A stretch of DNA of 64,000 nucleotides from Wuchereria bancrofti (taxonomy: Eukaryota > Nematoda > Chromadorea > Rhabditida > Onchocercidae): contig SSBO01000012.1 in the NCBI GenBank assembly GCA_005281725.1, forward strand, positions 15,897,048-15,961,047. Direction: 5' to 3'. Both the position numbers and the translations under genes were made by a program. The first letter of the stretch is position 1. Every line of letters begins with the position of its first letter. Positions 37,729-52,700 of this stretch are shown here, in pieces. The notes beneath the pieces are model-generated. The model made no database searches, was not told where the DNA came from, and was given only the letters and a program-made list of their open reading frames with translations.

Positions 37729-40079
37729 TGAAAATGGAGTGGTCATCAAACCTAGCGTTTGATTTATAGACTTTTAACATGGAATACCATTTGGAATTTA
37801 ATTTTTAACAGCCTTAAATTGGACACGTATTACCGCTATTTCTTTATCAAGTACTATTCTAACTTGTTTAATATTTGAATTTTATTTATAATGGATGGAT
37901 CAGTTGGCAAAGTAATTATAGTCAACCAGTCAGCAAGTAATTAATTAAGCTTTTTTGAGAAAGTTGAAAATTTTCGAACAACAATTAATTTGCAAAAGTA
38001 CTGTAAATTGAATATAACGCATATTTTTTCCAACAGAATTCCTTATTTATCGATATTGCCCTTTCTTTTAAAAATTGTGTCATTAAATTTTTTCTAATCT
38101 ACAATAAGTGCATTCGAAGAAGTCGTTAAATAAGGGTAAATTAATTAGTTTGAAAAACTTAGTTGAAATGATAGGCACACGAAAATATTTCTAAACTCCT
38201 TGTAACCTATGATTTAGTGATGGAAATACATGTGACCAACAAACCGGTATTCTTATTATGAAGCTGAACATATATGAAACAAAGTTTTTTTTTTTTGGAT
38301 TTTGCAAATATTAAGAAATAGAAGAGAAGAGGATGAGAAAGCATATCGCAGAATTCTGAAATTCTGTTTATTGTACACTCAAGTACCCATATTGGACTTT
38401 AAGTAGACGTATTTTAATAAAGGCTCTGACTTGATAGAACAGACTTTGCTCTAATGTAGAGTACCTTCACTCTAAGAACGATGTTATCGAGGTCTTTTTC
38501 GAAATGTTATTTATAGTACTCGAAGTAGAACACGCAGTCTAGTCCTTTCTTAATTGAATTCTATCATTCACTTTATTTTACCTTTGGTTGTTCATTTGTT
38601 CTACCACTTTTTGAATTTTCGAAATATGTTCAAATGATTTAGTATTGTGCATGATGAAACGGCTTATTACTATAAACTTCATGGTTTGTATATATGAGAC
38701 AGTGATTTCTTACCGTATGTACAAAATCTTTCCAAAATGCTTAAGAGTTTACGAGTGGGCTTAAGATACTCATTTAGGAGTTGTAAATTTGAAGCTAACT
38801 GTTACTACGGCAGAATCTTCCAGTCTGTAGCGGTGCTGAAATGTTTACATATTTGACAATTTTCCTTTCTCACAGGTATAGAAAGAGAAAAAAATTGCTT
38901 GGGTACTTGTGAATCTGAGGTACGATTGTTCAGATTCTTGAAGTTTCCAGTTATCACACTTCATGCGAATTTGAATTCTGTTAAAATTTGTAAAAAAAAA
39001 TTTACGCTAATTTGAATAGAATATTAAGTTTGTGGGAAGAAAAAATGGGATGTTGCAGGCAAATCACAGAGTTACTCTTTTGCTATCAATTTGCAGTTTA
39101 ATTGATTTGACACTCCGAGTTTTTGCTGAATCAACTAGATCTAATAAATAACTCGCAACATAGTTTGACCTAAAATCAACGTCTCAAACTGGTTCAGAGT
39201 TTATGGTCAGACTATAAATTAAAATGAAATATTATGTTTTGTTATGGAAAGGAACTGTTTGTATCAATTATTTTAAAAATATTGGAATTAATTGTTTTTT
39301 GCTAACAACCTTTCTAACTGTTTCTCCGATGTTTCTGTAAATTAATCGAAATCTTCCAATGTAATGGTGAAATTTTACGGCAACTCTTGCGACTTTTGTT
39401 TCACTGTCAATGGTAGCATGTGCTAACTTGAAAGCTTCAAAAATTTATTTCATGATTAAGCAGGAAGTTCAGCTTCAGTGTATATTAGATGAATCGAGAG
39501 ATAATTTGCTACCTTGACTAGCTATAAAAAGTTGCATACCTTTTATAAATTGAATCAGCAAATAATTTTTATTTTAAAATGTAATTCGATCAGATATTTC
39601 AATATCTCCTTGCATTACAAATCATAGTGAAAATCATGATTCGGCAAGGTAAATCGTTCGTCCTTTCCTGGACATTTATTCATATTTGCAGTTTGAAACT
39701 AACGATTCACATCTGCTTACTGTTCCATATCATCTCATCTGTATCATTAAAAGAACACAACTTACATCACATATTTTGATTTGCCACGATGCTTTCAGAA
39801 ACTTCTGGAATAACCCAAATAGCTTAGAATTTGAAGAGGCACTTTACGCCTGATAAAGATTCATTTCTATTAGAACCATTCAACAAGCCAACGATTTATC
39901 TCTCAACTGGCTATATCTAGCATTGTCCTCGATGCTCAAATGTCATCTACTTCAAAATTTCATATCGACTCACTGCTTTATAGACTGCTAATAGACTGCA
40001 ACTGCAGTGATAACAAATCATTATTTACTTCTGCTGCACTATTACGCTATCATCAGCATTACTGTATAGAAGGAATTAG
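37729..40079. other. Convergent intergenic region between BPI-like and GPCR genes
   Basis: The 3' ends of the + strand BPI-like gene and the - strand receptor gene face each other across this 2.35-kb AT-rich stretch. A candidate AATAAA for the upstream gene lies at 38,416-38,421. No coding frame was identified. Confidence 0.45.
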
Positions 40080-43000
40080 TTACCTTTTTCTGTAATCACA
40101 GTTCAATATCTTATTTTTTGTAAAATCATTCCGCAAAGCACTTCCGGATTGAAGCAGAGGCTTACAGTTATAAGTAGCACTTTTCTGCACTTTTCGTTGC
40201 CTTACACATTCAGGTAATAATCGAAGAAAAGCAACACGTAATTGCAAATTTAGAGCTGCATAAAGCAATGGATTCCATACCTGGAAATTTTCAAATATTT
40301 TTGAGAATTGAAGAAAAAAGTAGTTCAAGACTTAGCAATTTAGCAATTTAAGATTGAAAATTCATGGAGTATATAAAACATCTAGAGTATTTATAAGTTC
40401 TATAATTTGGTTCCTAATTAATTAGTAAAATTTCATCCAGCATTTCGTCAATTGAAAATTATTTTGTCAGTAATACCAACAGAAACAAACTGACAGTTGA
40501 GGACATGGCAATGCAGTGTGTTGCAATCCCGAAAAAGTATTCCTGATTTTGGCACCACTTCGGTAAACAGTCGTAGTCCCTGAGAACGTTAAATAATACG
40601 CTGAAGAACCAGCTTGCAGAAAATGCAACCACCATTCCAATTAGCATACGATTTGTTCGTTGTCTGCGTTTTATGGCTGCACGCTGCTAAAAATATGAGG
40701 TGATTTAATGTTGGTTTTATTATCCTTGGCTAAATTTTTTATTGTATTTCTTTGAAATCCTTAACAAGGAACAGGAAGTAAGATAGCCAAGCCTTGTTGT
40801 CATATTTTCCTTTCCTTTCATTTCTCACAAGTAATAATGAGGCTACCCTTTCTTTCTTTCCGTTTGCAAAACGACCGTAATGAATAATTGACGTTGTATT
40901 AGCTTATTCTCACTAACTTTACATTTTAACACATGTTGATGTCGCAATGAATCGTTCCTTTATTAAAAGCATATTCAAAGGTAATATGTGGTCTAGTCTC
41001 AATTAATTTATTCATATTAAATCAAAAGATATACTTAAAATTTCATCTCTGTAATAATGTTTGAAATTCACTGTTTGAAAAAGAAAAAACAAGCCTGATC
41101 GGTCATTCCTAATTGATATTCATTGCGCTGTCTCCGATTCCTTTGCAGTATACCCTGCAATTAGCAGATCACTTCGTTCGTTATATATTTTACATCCTTT
41201 TCATTTTATATCTCATCCTCAAGTATCACCAATCAATAGAGATTTAGAGGGCTTGCGCTATTTTTAATGGTAATTTGTCCTTAGAAATATTCCTATTAAA
41301 TCATCATCAAATATCTATTCATATTTGCTGAAAGTAGTGAACAGTGGTGCTACAGACATGAAACTATTATTTGGTAAGAGTAAAATGAAAAAGGAATCTT
41401 TTTATGTGAAATATACGCGTAAATGGATCATTCGATCTAAAATGTATAAAAAGGAATGCGACAAACATCACTTGATACTAAAATGTCGAATAATTGAATA
41501 ACTTTACCTTGCCTAATTTGAAAGAGATAGCAGTGTAGCAAAAAGTGATGATCACCAGAGGTACGATGAATTGTACGCTCAGCATTATTGACCCATAAAC
41601 TCGTCTACCGCTTTGGTCGATACCCCATTCTTCAGTACAGAAATGGCCACAGTAATTGCCGAATCTTTTAAGCCTTTGCTTGAATATTACTGGTGCTGAT
41701 AATGAAGTAGATAACATGCATATTACCTACAAATTCTATTTACATACTTAATTAAATATCATTTTGAGTGAAATATCTGAATATTACATTCAGATATACT
41801 TACATATTCATTGCTATTTCATAACAGCGAAACCTCTGAGTTTAAAATTTAGAAAAAATTTTTAAAGAAAGAAAAAGATCTCCATTACAACTTGATCTGT
41901 GATCAAAAATGATTGAGAATTTCAACGTGAACGTGAAAATTACGGAATATATGGAAGTGATACTCATTATTATATCACAGTACAAGCAGTATAAGACGTT
42001 TATTGAGTAGAGAAAGTAGAGACGTTTATTTCTAAAACTCTTGTTTATAATGTTCCACCCGAAATATGCTAATAAAGCATTTATCATTTAGCAACTTGAT
42101 AATTTATTGGAGTAATTTGATAATTTATTGTTGATGCAGTATTTATTGATTGAGTAACTTTAATGGAGCAAGTAATTTCCTGTCATTTTCTTTTTCTATG
42201 TCTCTAATAACTTCTTTCAAAACATTTGCTAACAAGCTGTAAGCTAGCAATTCAATTTGCTTAAAATTAAAGAAAAAAAAAATTTGTAGCGTCCCACTCA
42301 CCATAATTACGGTTAATGCTTGAAGCCTGGATAAAGCTTTTCTAGTTGGAAAATAGATAAGCAAAAAACGATCCACTGAGATTGCTGAGAGGGTAAATGT
42401 AGAGAAGCACAATGAAGCGCCCTAAAAATTTATCTTTTTTATTCCAAAATAGCTTTTCTGAATTTCAAGAGAAGTATGTTGCATATCCATATTTATACTT
42501 TATCAAAATCTATGGAATAGTTCTCAAAAGATTAAAAAAGTATTAAGATGATATTCAAACTATATTGCATATTCAAACATCGACAGTTTAAAATTACTTC
42601 CCACTCTATTTCTTAAGGGATATCCAAAAGCTCGTATCGTAAATGGCTGTGCTGAAGAAGTCATGGAGAAGTTCTCAAAGAAAACGGAAAACTTGTAAAA
42701 ATCTGTTGAAATGGAAGGGATTTTTTGTCCAATTTGTTTTTTCTCGAATTCAGTCTGTTTCTTGATGCTAATTTTATCTGAGTTCTTATGATTCCTTGTG
42801 TTGCAATACCAGGAAGCTTCCATTTACATTCAGTAATATTTGTTTTTATTTAACCTTTTCTGATAATAATTTATATCAAAACTCGGAGCTGAGCCAACGA
42901 CTGAGGAAAAAGTAATATCATCAAAATCACAACTTCCTAAGTAAAGTAAAGAAAAGGAACTAACAGCAATAAAAGGTGCTATAGAACATAGCACAGGACC

Positions 43001-43770
43001 AAAAATCCATTCCTTTTTGAATGCTGCGATTGGTGTTATTGTTGCTGAAGTGAAGCATACAACAAGGTCGGAGCAACTCAATGAGAAAATAAATATGTTG
43101 GGTACTGTTTGCAGTGTCCTGAAACATTGTGAAATGATTATTTGTTACTTCTAAAATATGTTACTATCACTCTTGAATCAGTGAGTGCCAAAAATGCAGG
43201 TATTACTTTGTTATTATAATTATAATTAATCGCTGATGCTTTATATTTATAAAAACAAATTACATTATGGTAGCAAAATGTGAATAATTACTGCATTTCA
43301 ATCATTTTTCAGGAAAAATTTTTTTTCGAACTTACAAAATATCTATGTGTTTACTAAAATCTGAGGTTTCTAGTTGTCAAACGAGTCCACATATGTTATA
43401 CCGGTACCTGGTTATAATTCATTGTTGATGCTTTATGTTCATATAAGCAATCACTTTTTCTATAAAACCAAGTATTTTGTACTTATAATGTCGGAAATTC
43501 GGCCGATATTAGGTCTCTATTTAACATCACTTGACATCAAATTTTTTAAGTTGATAGATTATTATTAGGTAATAGATATGGAAAAATGAAGAAATACCTG
43601 GTCCTAGATATGGCCAATATGACGCATAGGTTGCCTACAATACCAATGAGGATAATTACTGCATAAAAAAAGACGAAAATGAATATAGTAAATGACTGAG
43701 TGCTCCAATCGCGCCTATTTCGCCATAATTCTGCATTCATATCCAGGCAGGTATTATTGTTATTGTACAT
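40080..43770 (-). CDS. Rhodopsin-class GPCR, neuropeptide Y/F-receptor-like
   Basis: Six exons in phase give 352 residues: 43598-43770, 42965-43118, 42302-42421, 41508-41726, 40495-40686, 40080-40280. The N-terminus is short and Asn-rich with possible glycosylation sites. TM1 carries GIVGN. TM2 has LSCSDL with the conserved Asp. EWIFGPVLC supplies the TM3 disulphide Cys, followed by TLSAISVDRF. ECL2 has paired cysteines (NYCGHFC). TM5 contains QFIVPLVIITF. The third loop is basic (RRQRTNRM) and leads into TM6 (FSASWFF). TM7 has STVWNPLLY, an intact NPxxY. These patterns are typical of peptide receptors of the nematode npr type. The DRY motif is DRF and the TM6 proline is replaced by Phe. An acceptor-like tttag directly before 43,794 could be a trans-splice site. 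Ligand and subtype are not determinable. Confidence 0.87.
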
Positions 43771-43794
43771 CTTGTGAGAAAACCGAGATGTCAC

Positions 43795-46700
43795 CTAAAC
43801 GCTAAGATTAGAAGCCATAATTTAAGATATTTTAAACAATTCCCTTCAAAGACAGACATTGAATCAATTCACCGGCGTTTTCATCTCATATTTAGAATCA
43901 CAAATTAAATTGATTTCAGCAAACTGTGCTGGTGACTTTAGCACTCATACGTTCGCACATTTTACTACGGTTGGGATGTATTCTTGAGAAAACAAGCCGA
44001 ATATATGCCCAAAAACAAGACCCTTAAAAAAGTTTATAAAAACTTAAGAATCACCAGAAATTTCCATTTAAAGATTTCCATTTAAATCTTTATAGAATTT
44101 CTTAGCATATTTTTCTTCTGTGATGAATGGCTTTAAAATTGTACGTTACGCAAGGCATGTTAATTTTACTTCAAGTTATCATCATCTGATTTATATGAAC
44201 ATAGAATAGGAAAAACTGATATGGAAAGATGTGTTATCATACTCATGTAGCCATAGTTTATGTTACATTGTATTGTAATAAGGAATAAACTAAATGAATT
44301 AATTTTTTTTGTGGTTAAATGTGTTTAGTAAGAATTATCAATAAGCAATGACCTGATAAATAAATTGATCACTTTCGAGTCTATTTTAAGAAATACGTTT
44401 TCTAAAGTATTACACATCTTCAGGTAGTTCAAAAACATGCATGATGACATTATTTCATAGTACATCAACGACTTACATCATACCGAGTGTCACTGCATTT
44501 CGAAATATACTGTTAGGTCATGTGTATAAGAAAATGATTATAGTGATAACCAAGACTACAAATTGAGAGTAAAAAATTAATGATAAAAATGCGAAAAAGA
44601 AACTAAAAAAGAAAGAGTATGCTAAAAGAATTTGTTTCTGTTTAATGGCACATAACAGTTTTAGTATATATCATCGACAGTTTCATTCGTCCCTGTTCAA
44701 GTCCTAATAAGTTTATGAAATTATCAAAATTTTATTGCGTTCTGCAATCACATCAACTAAATATGTTACGGCCAGTGTTGACAAATTTGTTGGGATAATG
44801 TACAGTGATAACAAATCATAACATGCAAAATTTTTGCTAATGATAGATGACTGCTGTTGGTGCAGTGATTATCCAAACATACACGATTCTTGAACTTTCT
44901 ATCTCATCGTGATAAGAGTGTCTAGTAGCTTTCACAGTACTAATATCACTTTTAAGGAGCTTTTTTCATTTTTTTTTCAGAATATTATATACTTATATTT
45001 TTTTGTCAAGTAAAATTCATCAGAGAGAATAGAAATAAAACTTATTGAAGGGGAAGCATAGCACTACTATTATCCTTGAATTTGACAAATAATCTTCACT
45101 TAACTCTTATTTCCACTTTTTTCTAAGATGATAAGAAAACACATTACACAGAGGAATATGGCATAAAATACACCTCAATAATGTAACTTTCCATGCCAAC
45201 ACAATTAAAACTATAACAGTTGATTTACAAAAACACTGAAAGTTGTAATGCAGACTTTGGACTCAACAAGTCTTTTCTTGAAGTTGCTTGGTATGTCATC
45301 AAGTAAAAGTGCATTTTACAATAATAAGAGGAAGAAGTGTTTTAGCAAAGTGAGAGTGCAAAGTTCGAAATAGTCTGGGCACTATTTGAATCTACCTTTA
45401 TTTCTAATTCAATCTTTTTTCTTCGATAAGGAAATAAAATGTGAAGTGGAAGGAATGTTGACTCCGATATTTTCGCCCCACCGATATCCAAAAATCAATC
45501 CTCCTTCCCACGGTGACTTCCGAATCACTGCTATCATCAAATCTTTTATGTTTTTCTCATCATTACTGAAAAAATCGATTTGTTTACGAGAAATCACAAG
45601 TCATACTGTGCTTTGAAAAAGACCGAACATAATCTCTAATACAAAACATTAATAGAACAGTCCTCTAAGAAAAAGTGTTATTTTTGTTTTAACTGATAAG
45701 GATAAGTTATGAAAATGATGAAAAGTTACTGATTTAGTTATTAACAAAAATATCAGATTGATGCAGAAAGCATTAGATTTTCATGCACAACATAGAATTG
45801 GAATTTTTAATGTTTCTATTTCATGCAGACAGGCCAATTTCAGAGACTGCTCGCAAATGGAATAATTTTTTTCTTTTGGCTCATATTTCAAATATATATG
45901 TTTCTAATAACCATACAATAGTTACGCACACTTTTGGCAAAAATTTTGCACTTAGTCAGAGAATTATCCCAGTTGATAGAAATAGTGAATAATAAGTTTC
46001 TGATATTTATTTAAAGAACTTATGCAGTTTTTCAGGATCATTTTCAATAAATTTTATCTCTGCTTAGCATCTTATCATGACCACCTAAGAAACTTAAGAT
46101 AATCTTAAGTTAGCATGCAATTAGTCTACCTTTTGCGCCACCGAAAAAACTATAAATTTCTAATTAATGACTTTCAAAAAGTTGTATGCAATTTTTTTTT
46201 CATTATTTGATTAATGTGTTGTGAAGTGCACTTGTATAGGAATTGACTATCTGATTATGACATTCATTAAGTGACCAAAAAGACAGTAGTTTGAAAGTTT
46301 GAAATGAAGTAAATGATGTTTTTAAAATAAAATGTCAACAATATTTTGAAATTGCTTAGATGTACAGCTTTTCATTTCATGACTGGTCACTCTACAAGAG
46401 CCTTCTCAAATCAGCAGAGAGATAATCTCAGTGTACTGATTATACAAGTCTCTTTATAAATCTTTTAAATTGCAGTTTTGGTTTATGAAGTTTAACAATG
46501 TAGATCATGCGTGACGCAAAGATGACGCCTGTGAGCGGATTATTATAAACACCCTTTATTTCAGAGGACTTTCATCCTTTGCGCCTAGGAAGATCTAATA
46601 TTGGCCTTATAGTTGAACACACTTTCTTCGGTTGAATTTGATTTGTATTATGTTCAGATGGAGCAAAAGATAGTTTGAATAGATTACGTGATAAGCTTTC

Positions 46701-49700
46701 TAGAAGAAACAAAAACTTTCACAAATTTCAACTTAACTTGAAAACATAGCAAAATAAAATAATAATAGCTATACAAAGGATATCGAAAATAATGTACAAT
46801 ATCATTGTTTGACCAGGGCCATCTTTGAATACCATAGAGTTTTAGAATGAAGAATATTCCTGAAACTTGAAAACACCAACATCGACAGCATTTCAAGTCA
46901 TTACTATGAAAATTTTCCGGCATTTCGTCTTGGTAATCATCAGTTTACTGCCGTATTAACTCCATTTCTGTCATCTCTTTTGTGACATAGTAGCTGATCA
47001 GAAGTTAGTCTTAGCATATCAAACCTGAATTTTTTCTATAAAAAAGATAAAAAAGTCTACTGTTTGCCAGGCAATACCATTGAAATATTAAGGTTATGTA
47101 AATGACGTTGCAGTTAAAATCCAAAATAGCCAAGTCCTATTTGTCATTTGATTTATAAATATCGTTAAAGGTCATTTAATCGGATCTATTGAACTCATGT
47201 TACTAAACATTAGAAAGATTCGTCAACCATAAATGTTAGCACTAACAAATTGGCAAAACAGGTCCCAAGATCACTTCTACTGCTCTTAGGCAGTACGCAT
47301 CATCTTTTGCAATTAAACATATCACAAATTGGGCAATATGAAAATATATGAAAAAGATGGGAAAACAGGTTACGATAGGTGTGAGAGGTCAGTCTGAAAA
47401 GTGATCGGTTTTTTGGTTAAAACATGTAATAAATAAATGCTGAGTAATGGCGGAATGTATCAGAGAATAATTCCGAATGGTATAATACCACTCATTTTCC
47501 CTACATTCATGTAAAAAAAAAAACAAATTTTAGAAGCACTTAACGGTTAACCTATGTTCAGAAATGTAGAAGACTTTACCAAATGATTTCCAGCAATCTA
47601 TCTGTCATATCAATCTAAATAATAAGTGATAGCAGAAATAGAAATAAGTAGCTATACATTATGCAAACAATAGACATATACAGGCATTTTCAAGGTCAAT
47701 TTAACGATCAGCAGTGACTTTTCAGTAGTTCATTTTGCTACCTTACGTTTGAGATTATTTATTTGGGAATGTTTCTCTATAGATCAAAAAGTTAATAGAA
47801 GGAAACTTGTCAAAATGAGTCATATTACTTTCATGTTTCTTTATAGTCAATGTTTTTCACAATAATGCTTCAGTGGTTAATGACACAATTCACTAATTAA
47901 CCTCTACTCTTCAGTATTTGAACTATTGAATTTGTTGATCTCATGCTGAATAAAATTGAAAAATAACAACAACAAATTCTTGGAGATAATTAGAAGAAAA
48001 AACAATAGAAGTCCTTTTCCAGAATGATAAGTTCATTAAAGCGTTAATGAGAAAAATAAAGAATTTCTAGAAAAAACGTTAGCTTCTTGCAAGCGATAAA
48101 TAGCAATTCGAATTATGTAATCAAATCAAATTCCTATTGTATTATCGCATATAACTGCAGCATTTCAAGGAGCTAATAATATCTAAAAGTTAGTTTCAAT
48201 GTAAAGTTGCCTGATAAAACTAATCAATTATAGTTCAAGCTTTTTTAAATCATTAGAACAAAGCAGGGAATTTGAATACAATCCTGATAGAAGCTAAGTT
48301 CGTGAGTCATCGAAGCTTTTAACCATATTAAAATCGAGAAACTGACACTCATATTCTCACCATTTTACCCGACAAATATTTCCTCGTTCCACTTTTGTGT
48401 AGGACTTTACCTAATATATTATTTTTTATTATAATCACCAGAAATAAAGGTTGAACATGTAATTTCCCGTTCTGTTATTTATTTCAGTGCTAGTAATGAA
48501 CGTCTATTTCTTTCTTTACTCACTCATAAAGAGTAAAAAATTAAAGTAAACTCAATATACTGCATAAATAAATTTTTATCAATAAATAAGCTGAGGTATT
48601 TGTCTCAAATCTTTGTTTTAAAGTCAATTTTGAAAAGAATTGATGAACAAGCAGGAAGATGCAACAAGTCTTAAATTTATTTTATTGTTATTTATTGAGC
48701 TGTAACATGAAAAACGAACAGTCAAAACCCACAAGCAATCGTATCTAATTGTTTGCAGACTTCCAGTTTTTTTTATATCATTTTAGAAATTTTACAACTC
48801 TTTTACTCTTTTTAGACGGCAATATCAAGTGGCTTTTAAAATCATTTCAATTAAAGGCACAAATTTCAAGAGATGTTAACGGTGGATGAATTAGCATAAA
48901 ACAACTACAGAGAAGTCTATCAGGAAAATTGTTATAGGTATGCCTCATTAGTTCAATAGAAACTGCTCTTGAATATAACACTGATGTATAACCAACATAG
49001 CAACAGGAAATGCAGCAATGAGAAAAGTTGATATTAAATTAGTTTCAAACTGCAATAGTCTGTTTAACTGAAGGATAAATAACATAAGTGGTCAACTGAT
49101 GGACAGTGATGACCTTTCCTGGAGCAAAGAGATAACCTTATGTGCAGCATGGAATTATGTTGCGGGAAGAAAGTGATCTACTGCACATGTTGTGTTGAAA
49201 AGCAGTAAGCGACTGATTCTTTGAATCTTTCTGCACTGCTGCGACAGAAAGATAAGAGATTTATGCAGTGGAAAGTTATTAGAAATCCTCCCAGGGTCTA
49301 TTTGATCATACCTCATATGTTTGTGACAGATATTTTGATGTCCTTTGTACCTTGTTGAAGTGGCGGTTAATGCGAAGATATCGAAGTTTATGCATATTTT
49401 AAAGGAAAGCGAAATCACTGAATGAATATTTAAGGAAGAAAGAACCACAGCGTAATGTAACAACTTTTTGAATTATCATTCTTAGCATTAATATTTTTGA
49501 ATTAGTGATAGAATAACAAAATAATCTTTATATTGTCATAATAGCGCTTTTTTCTTTAAGTTGAAAAAACTGTTGCTTTCGAAAAATTTAAATGGTCTAC
49601 TATTCTCCAGCAAAATGTCGCCAAATATTGTTATTCGAAGTTTGAACAAAACGATTTTCAGACTGAGAAAAGATGAAATGGATGAAACTTTTCCAAATGT

Positions 49701-52700
49701 AATGTTTAGTAACTTCAGTTCCAAATGCAATGTCTGAAACTGAAATTTGTTAAAATACTCAGAACAAAAATAACTCTAAGTGAACTGTTAAGCTAAAAAG
49801 TAAAGCGTAGTTTTTAAGTAAATTCTAATAAGGATTTCATCCGCTTAAGTTTAATATTTTAAGTCAAGCGCACACTCCTAAATGAAACGGTAAAATACCT
49901 TAATTTGTTTTACTCAAATTCACAGCTAGAAAGTCTTGAATTATACAAAAATAGGAAGACTGGTATTAGTGCACTCTTATTTCCTATATATAGAAGATTA
50001 TTTCTTTATAAGTGAATTGTTGGCTTCCACAGAATGAATTAATATTGGATTTCTTTATGACTAATAAAATTGATAAGTCTTATTCCTAGAAATTTAAGTT
50101 TTTCAAATTTTCGTTCCACTATTAGTTAATAATTTTCTCCATATTCTCGCTGAAGTTATCTGCAAAAGAACAAAGACAAAAAATAATATAACTATTAGAG
50201 ATCTTATCAGTTTTGTCGAACTATTTTCATGTTGTGTCCAGCTCAGATAAAGAAGTAAAAAGTTGCTGATGTTGCAACTATACACAGGATTTTTGCGAGA
50301 AATTTTTGCTTTTTTTTTTGCTTTCTTAAATAGAGGCTAGGAGTTGATTTTTGCTTTAGCACTCAAATTTACGGCTTGATTAGACGCAGTAAGTAATTTG
50401 TGTTAACATTTTCATCTGTCAAAGTGTATGTACAACTTGCCTTACCATTGCAATAAAATCAAAATTTATTCAACTTCGCTGAATGTAGCTTTAAAAGAAA
50501 TCAAAATAATGAAACTTTTTTCATTCCAAAATTTTCATTTGAAGCTTAGAAAACCCATCTAAGGCTAGAAATATATAAAGACAACAATACAGGTGAAAAG
50601 TTTAATCTAGTGCCTAAATTAGCAGAAATTTAGTGGATATACATTCTTTCCACTGAAACGAGCACTTGAATTAAATAGTGAATTGGTATAAATAATAATA
50701 AAAAATCTTTGATTTACAAGAAAAATATTAAAACAGGTGTGCTTGGAGCTTGACCGTGTGTCAATAACTAGAGTTTTTATATTGATTTCCATAAAATGAT
50801 AATCACTGTTCTGATTAGAAGATATGGAAATAACTTTCTGGATTCATGAATTCCTCGATCTAAAATCCTTTACCTTCTAATAGGAATCCGTTTTCCCCAT
50901 TTCATAAGTATAACAAACAAACGAACAGATTTCAGTAATGAGAAAACTTATTGAGTGCTAATGATAATCTGCCGCACTTTCTTCGATGACAAAAATTTTA
51001 GGCCCACTTTTAATAATTTTTTCAGTCTTGTCTATGACCTGAAAACTGATATGAGAATTTTTTTATTACAATCGGATGCGAAATGAAAATTAAAACTATT
51101 GAAACTTCTTCGTTTCAACACATTTCTCAGTGGTGTTAAATTAAATATTATTTAAATTAAAAACTATTCATATTTGTGTCTTTCGGAATTTTATTATTTT
51201 GCTGTAGCCATATACTTTGCATTAAATCATCGAAACGTACCTAACTGAAGCGGTAATTACAAAGTTACTGTAATTAGTTGGGAATATATTCTTGTACTTC
51301 ATCTTATGACCTCGGATGTCTACATAATATGAGCGTAATAGTCTGCAATAATAGGATGGAAAAAAGGGATGTGCCTGGGAGAAATATAAAATCTAAAAAG
51401 AATTAATTAGAATGGTTGAAAATAAAATAATTGAATTTAGGAGAGAATGAAAATCTTAAACGAAAGAAGAAGACAGACAAAGAGACTGAGATGTCTGAGA
51501 GAGTTAAGGTTCAACAATGCACAGTATTCCTTCTAGGAAAAGAGAAGATAAGTTAACGACATAGTAAGCCCTTCTTGACAATCAATACATAATGCATTGG
51601 AGTATCAGTATCAGTTGACAGTAGATGGATAATTTAGCGAGTGTGGTGGACAAATATGGCAGTGTTTTGTTTACAATCTATTGTTCTTTATCTGTTCTTA
51701 TCAGAATCTTTATTGTAATCGATTAAATGAAATACCTCAAGTAGTTCAATCATATCAGAATGAATTGAAATTTTAGATGAAAAAGTCACAACGTTGCTTT
51801 GAAAATTCACTTACCACCATCATCATCTTGTAAACTCCTTCTACAAAAATTCTCTTTTGTATCTTTCAAAGTTGCTGTCTCGTAAACAAGAGAGTTATGG
51901 AATGATGAAAAGTGAATAATTAATATAAGGAATGAGCAAGAATAGTTCTAATAGTAAAACAGGTGGACTTATTGATAGTATAGTTTAACTTAACTTAGTT
52001 TAGTTTAGTTTAATAATTCGTCTTCTTTCAATGGTCATTATTAGCAAGTACTTAAGAAAGAAATCTTTATATGTTATAAATCTTTCATTTAAATGCCAAT
52101 GAAATCAATGTTAATACTAACTGTACTATACACTACATTTTCATCTTTTTCACTCTTCTATCTACCTGTACTCATTACTTGTGTTGCAGGGTTAACTAGC
52201 TTGTATAAGAGGAGAGGAAATAAAATGAAGCTAAAATAGCCTTATATGACTCTGAGACTCTTCCAACAAAACAAACATTAAAGTGAATGCTTGCTGATGA
52301 TATAAAATCACTTGATTTTACTCACAACTACCTACTGTCTTACAGGATGGCGGCATTCGAGATGCTAATGTCTATTTCACAAGCTAATAATTGTTGCATG
52401 CTCAAATGCACTTATTTTAACAATTGTTTGACAGTTAGCAAAGTAGCTATCATTCAAGAAATTGAAGGCTTGCTTGGCCGATCATTCCTCTTACTTCTTT
52501 TTGCGCCATATTTAGATGAGATAAAAGAATGGAAATCACTCGAATGTTAGGAAGATGAATTAAAAATGAACAAAGAACAAATGAAAAAGAATGTAAAATG
52601 GAAGAATGGCATTTATTAAGTAATTCCATAGTATAAAAGAGTATCTTACAATATATTCTTTAAATTCCATATTGCTTTTTCCATCCTTCATCTGTTCACT

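Noticed and set aside
45386..45616. Overlapping sense and antisense frames with fairly complex composition
   Set aside because: No family is recognised, and no splice partners or promoter-like context were seen.
49155..49463. 102-codon frame on the - strand
   Set aside because: Composition and lack of any domain or exon neighbours fit chance in AT-rich DNA.
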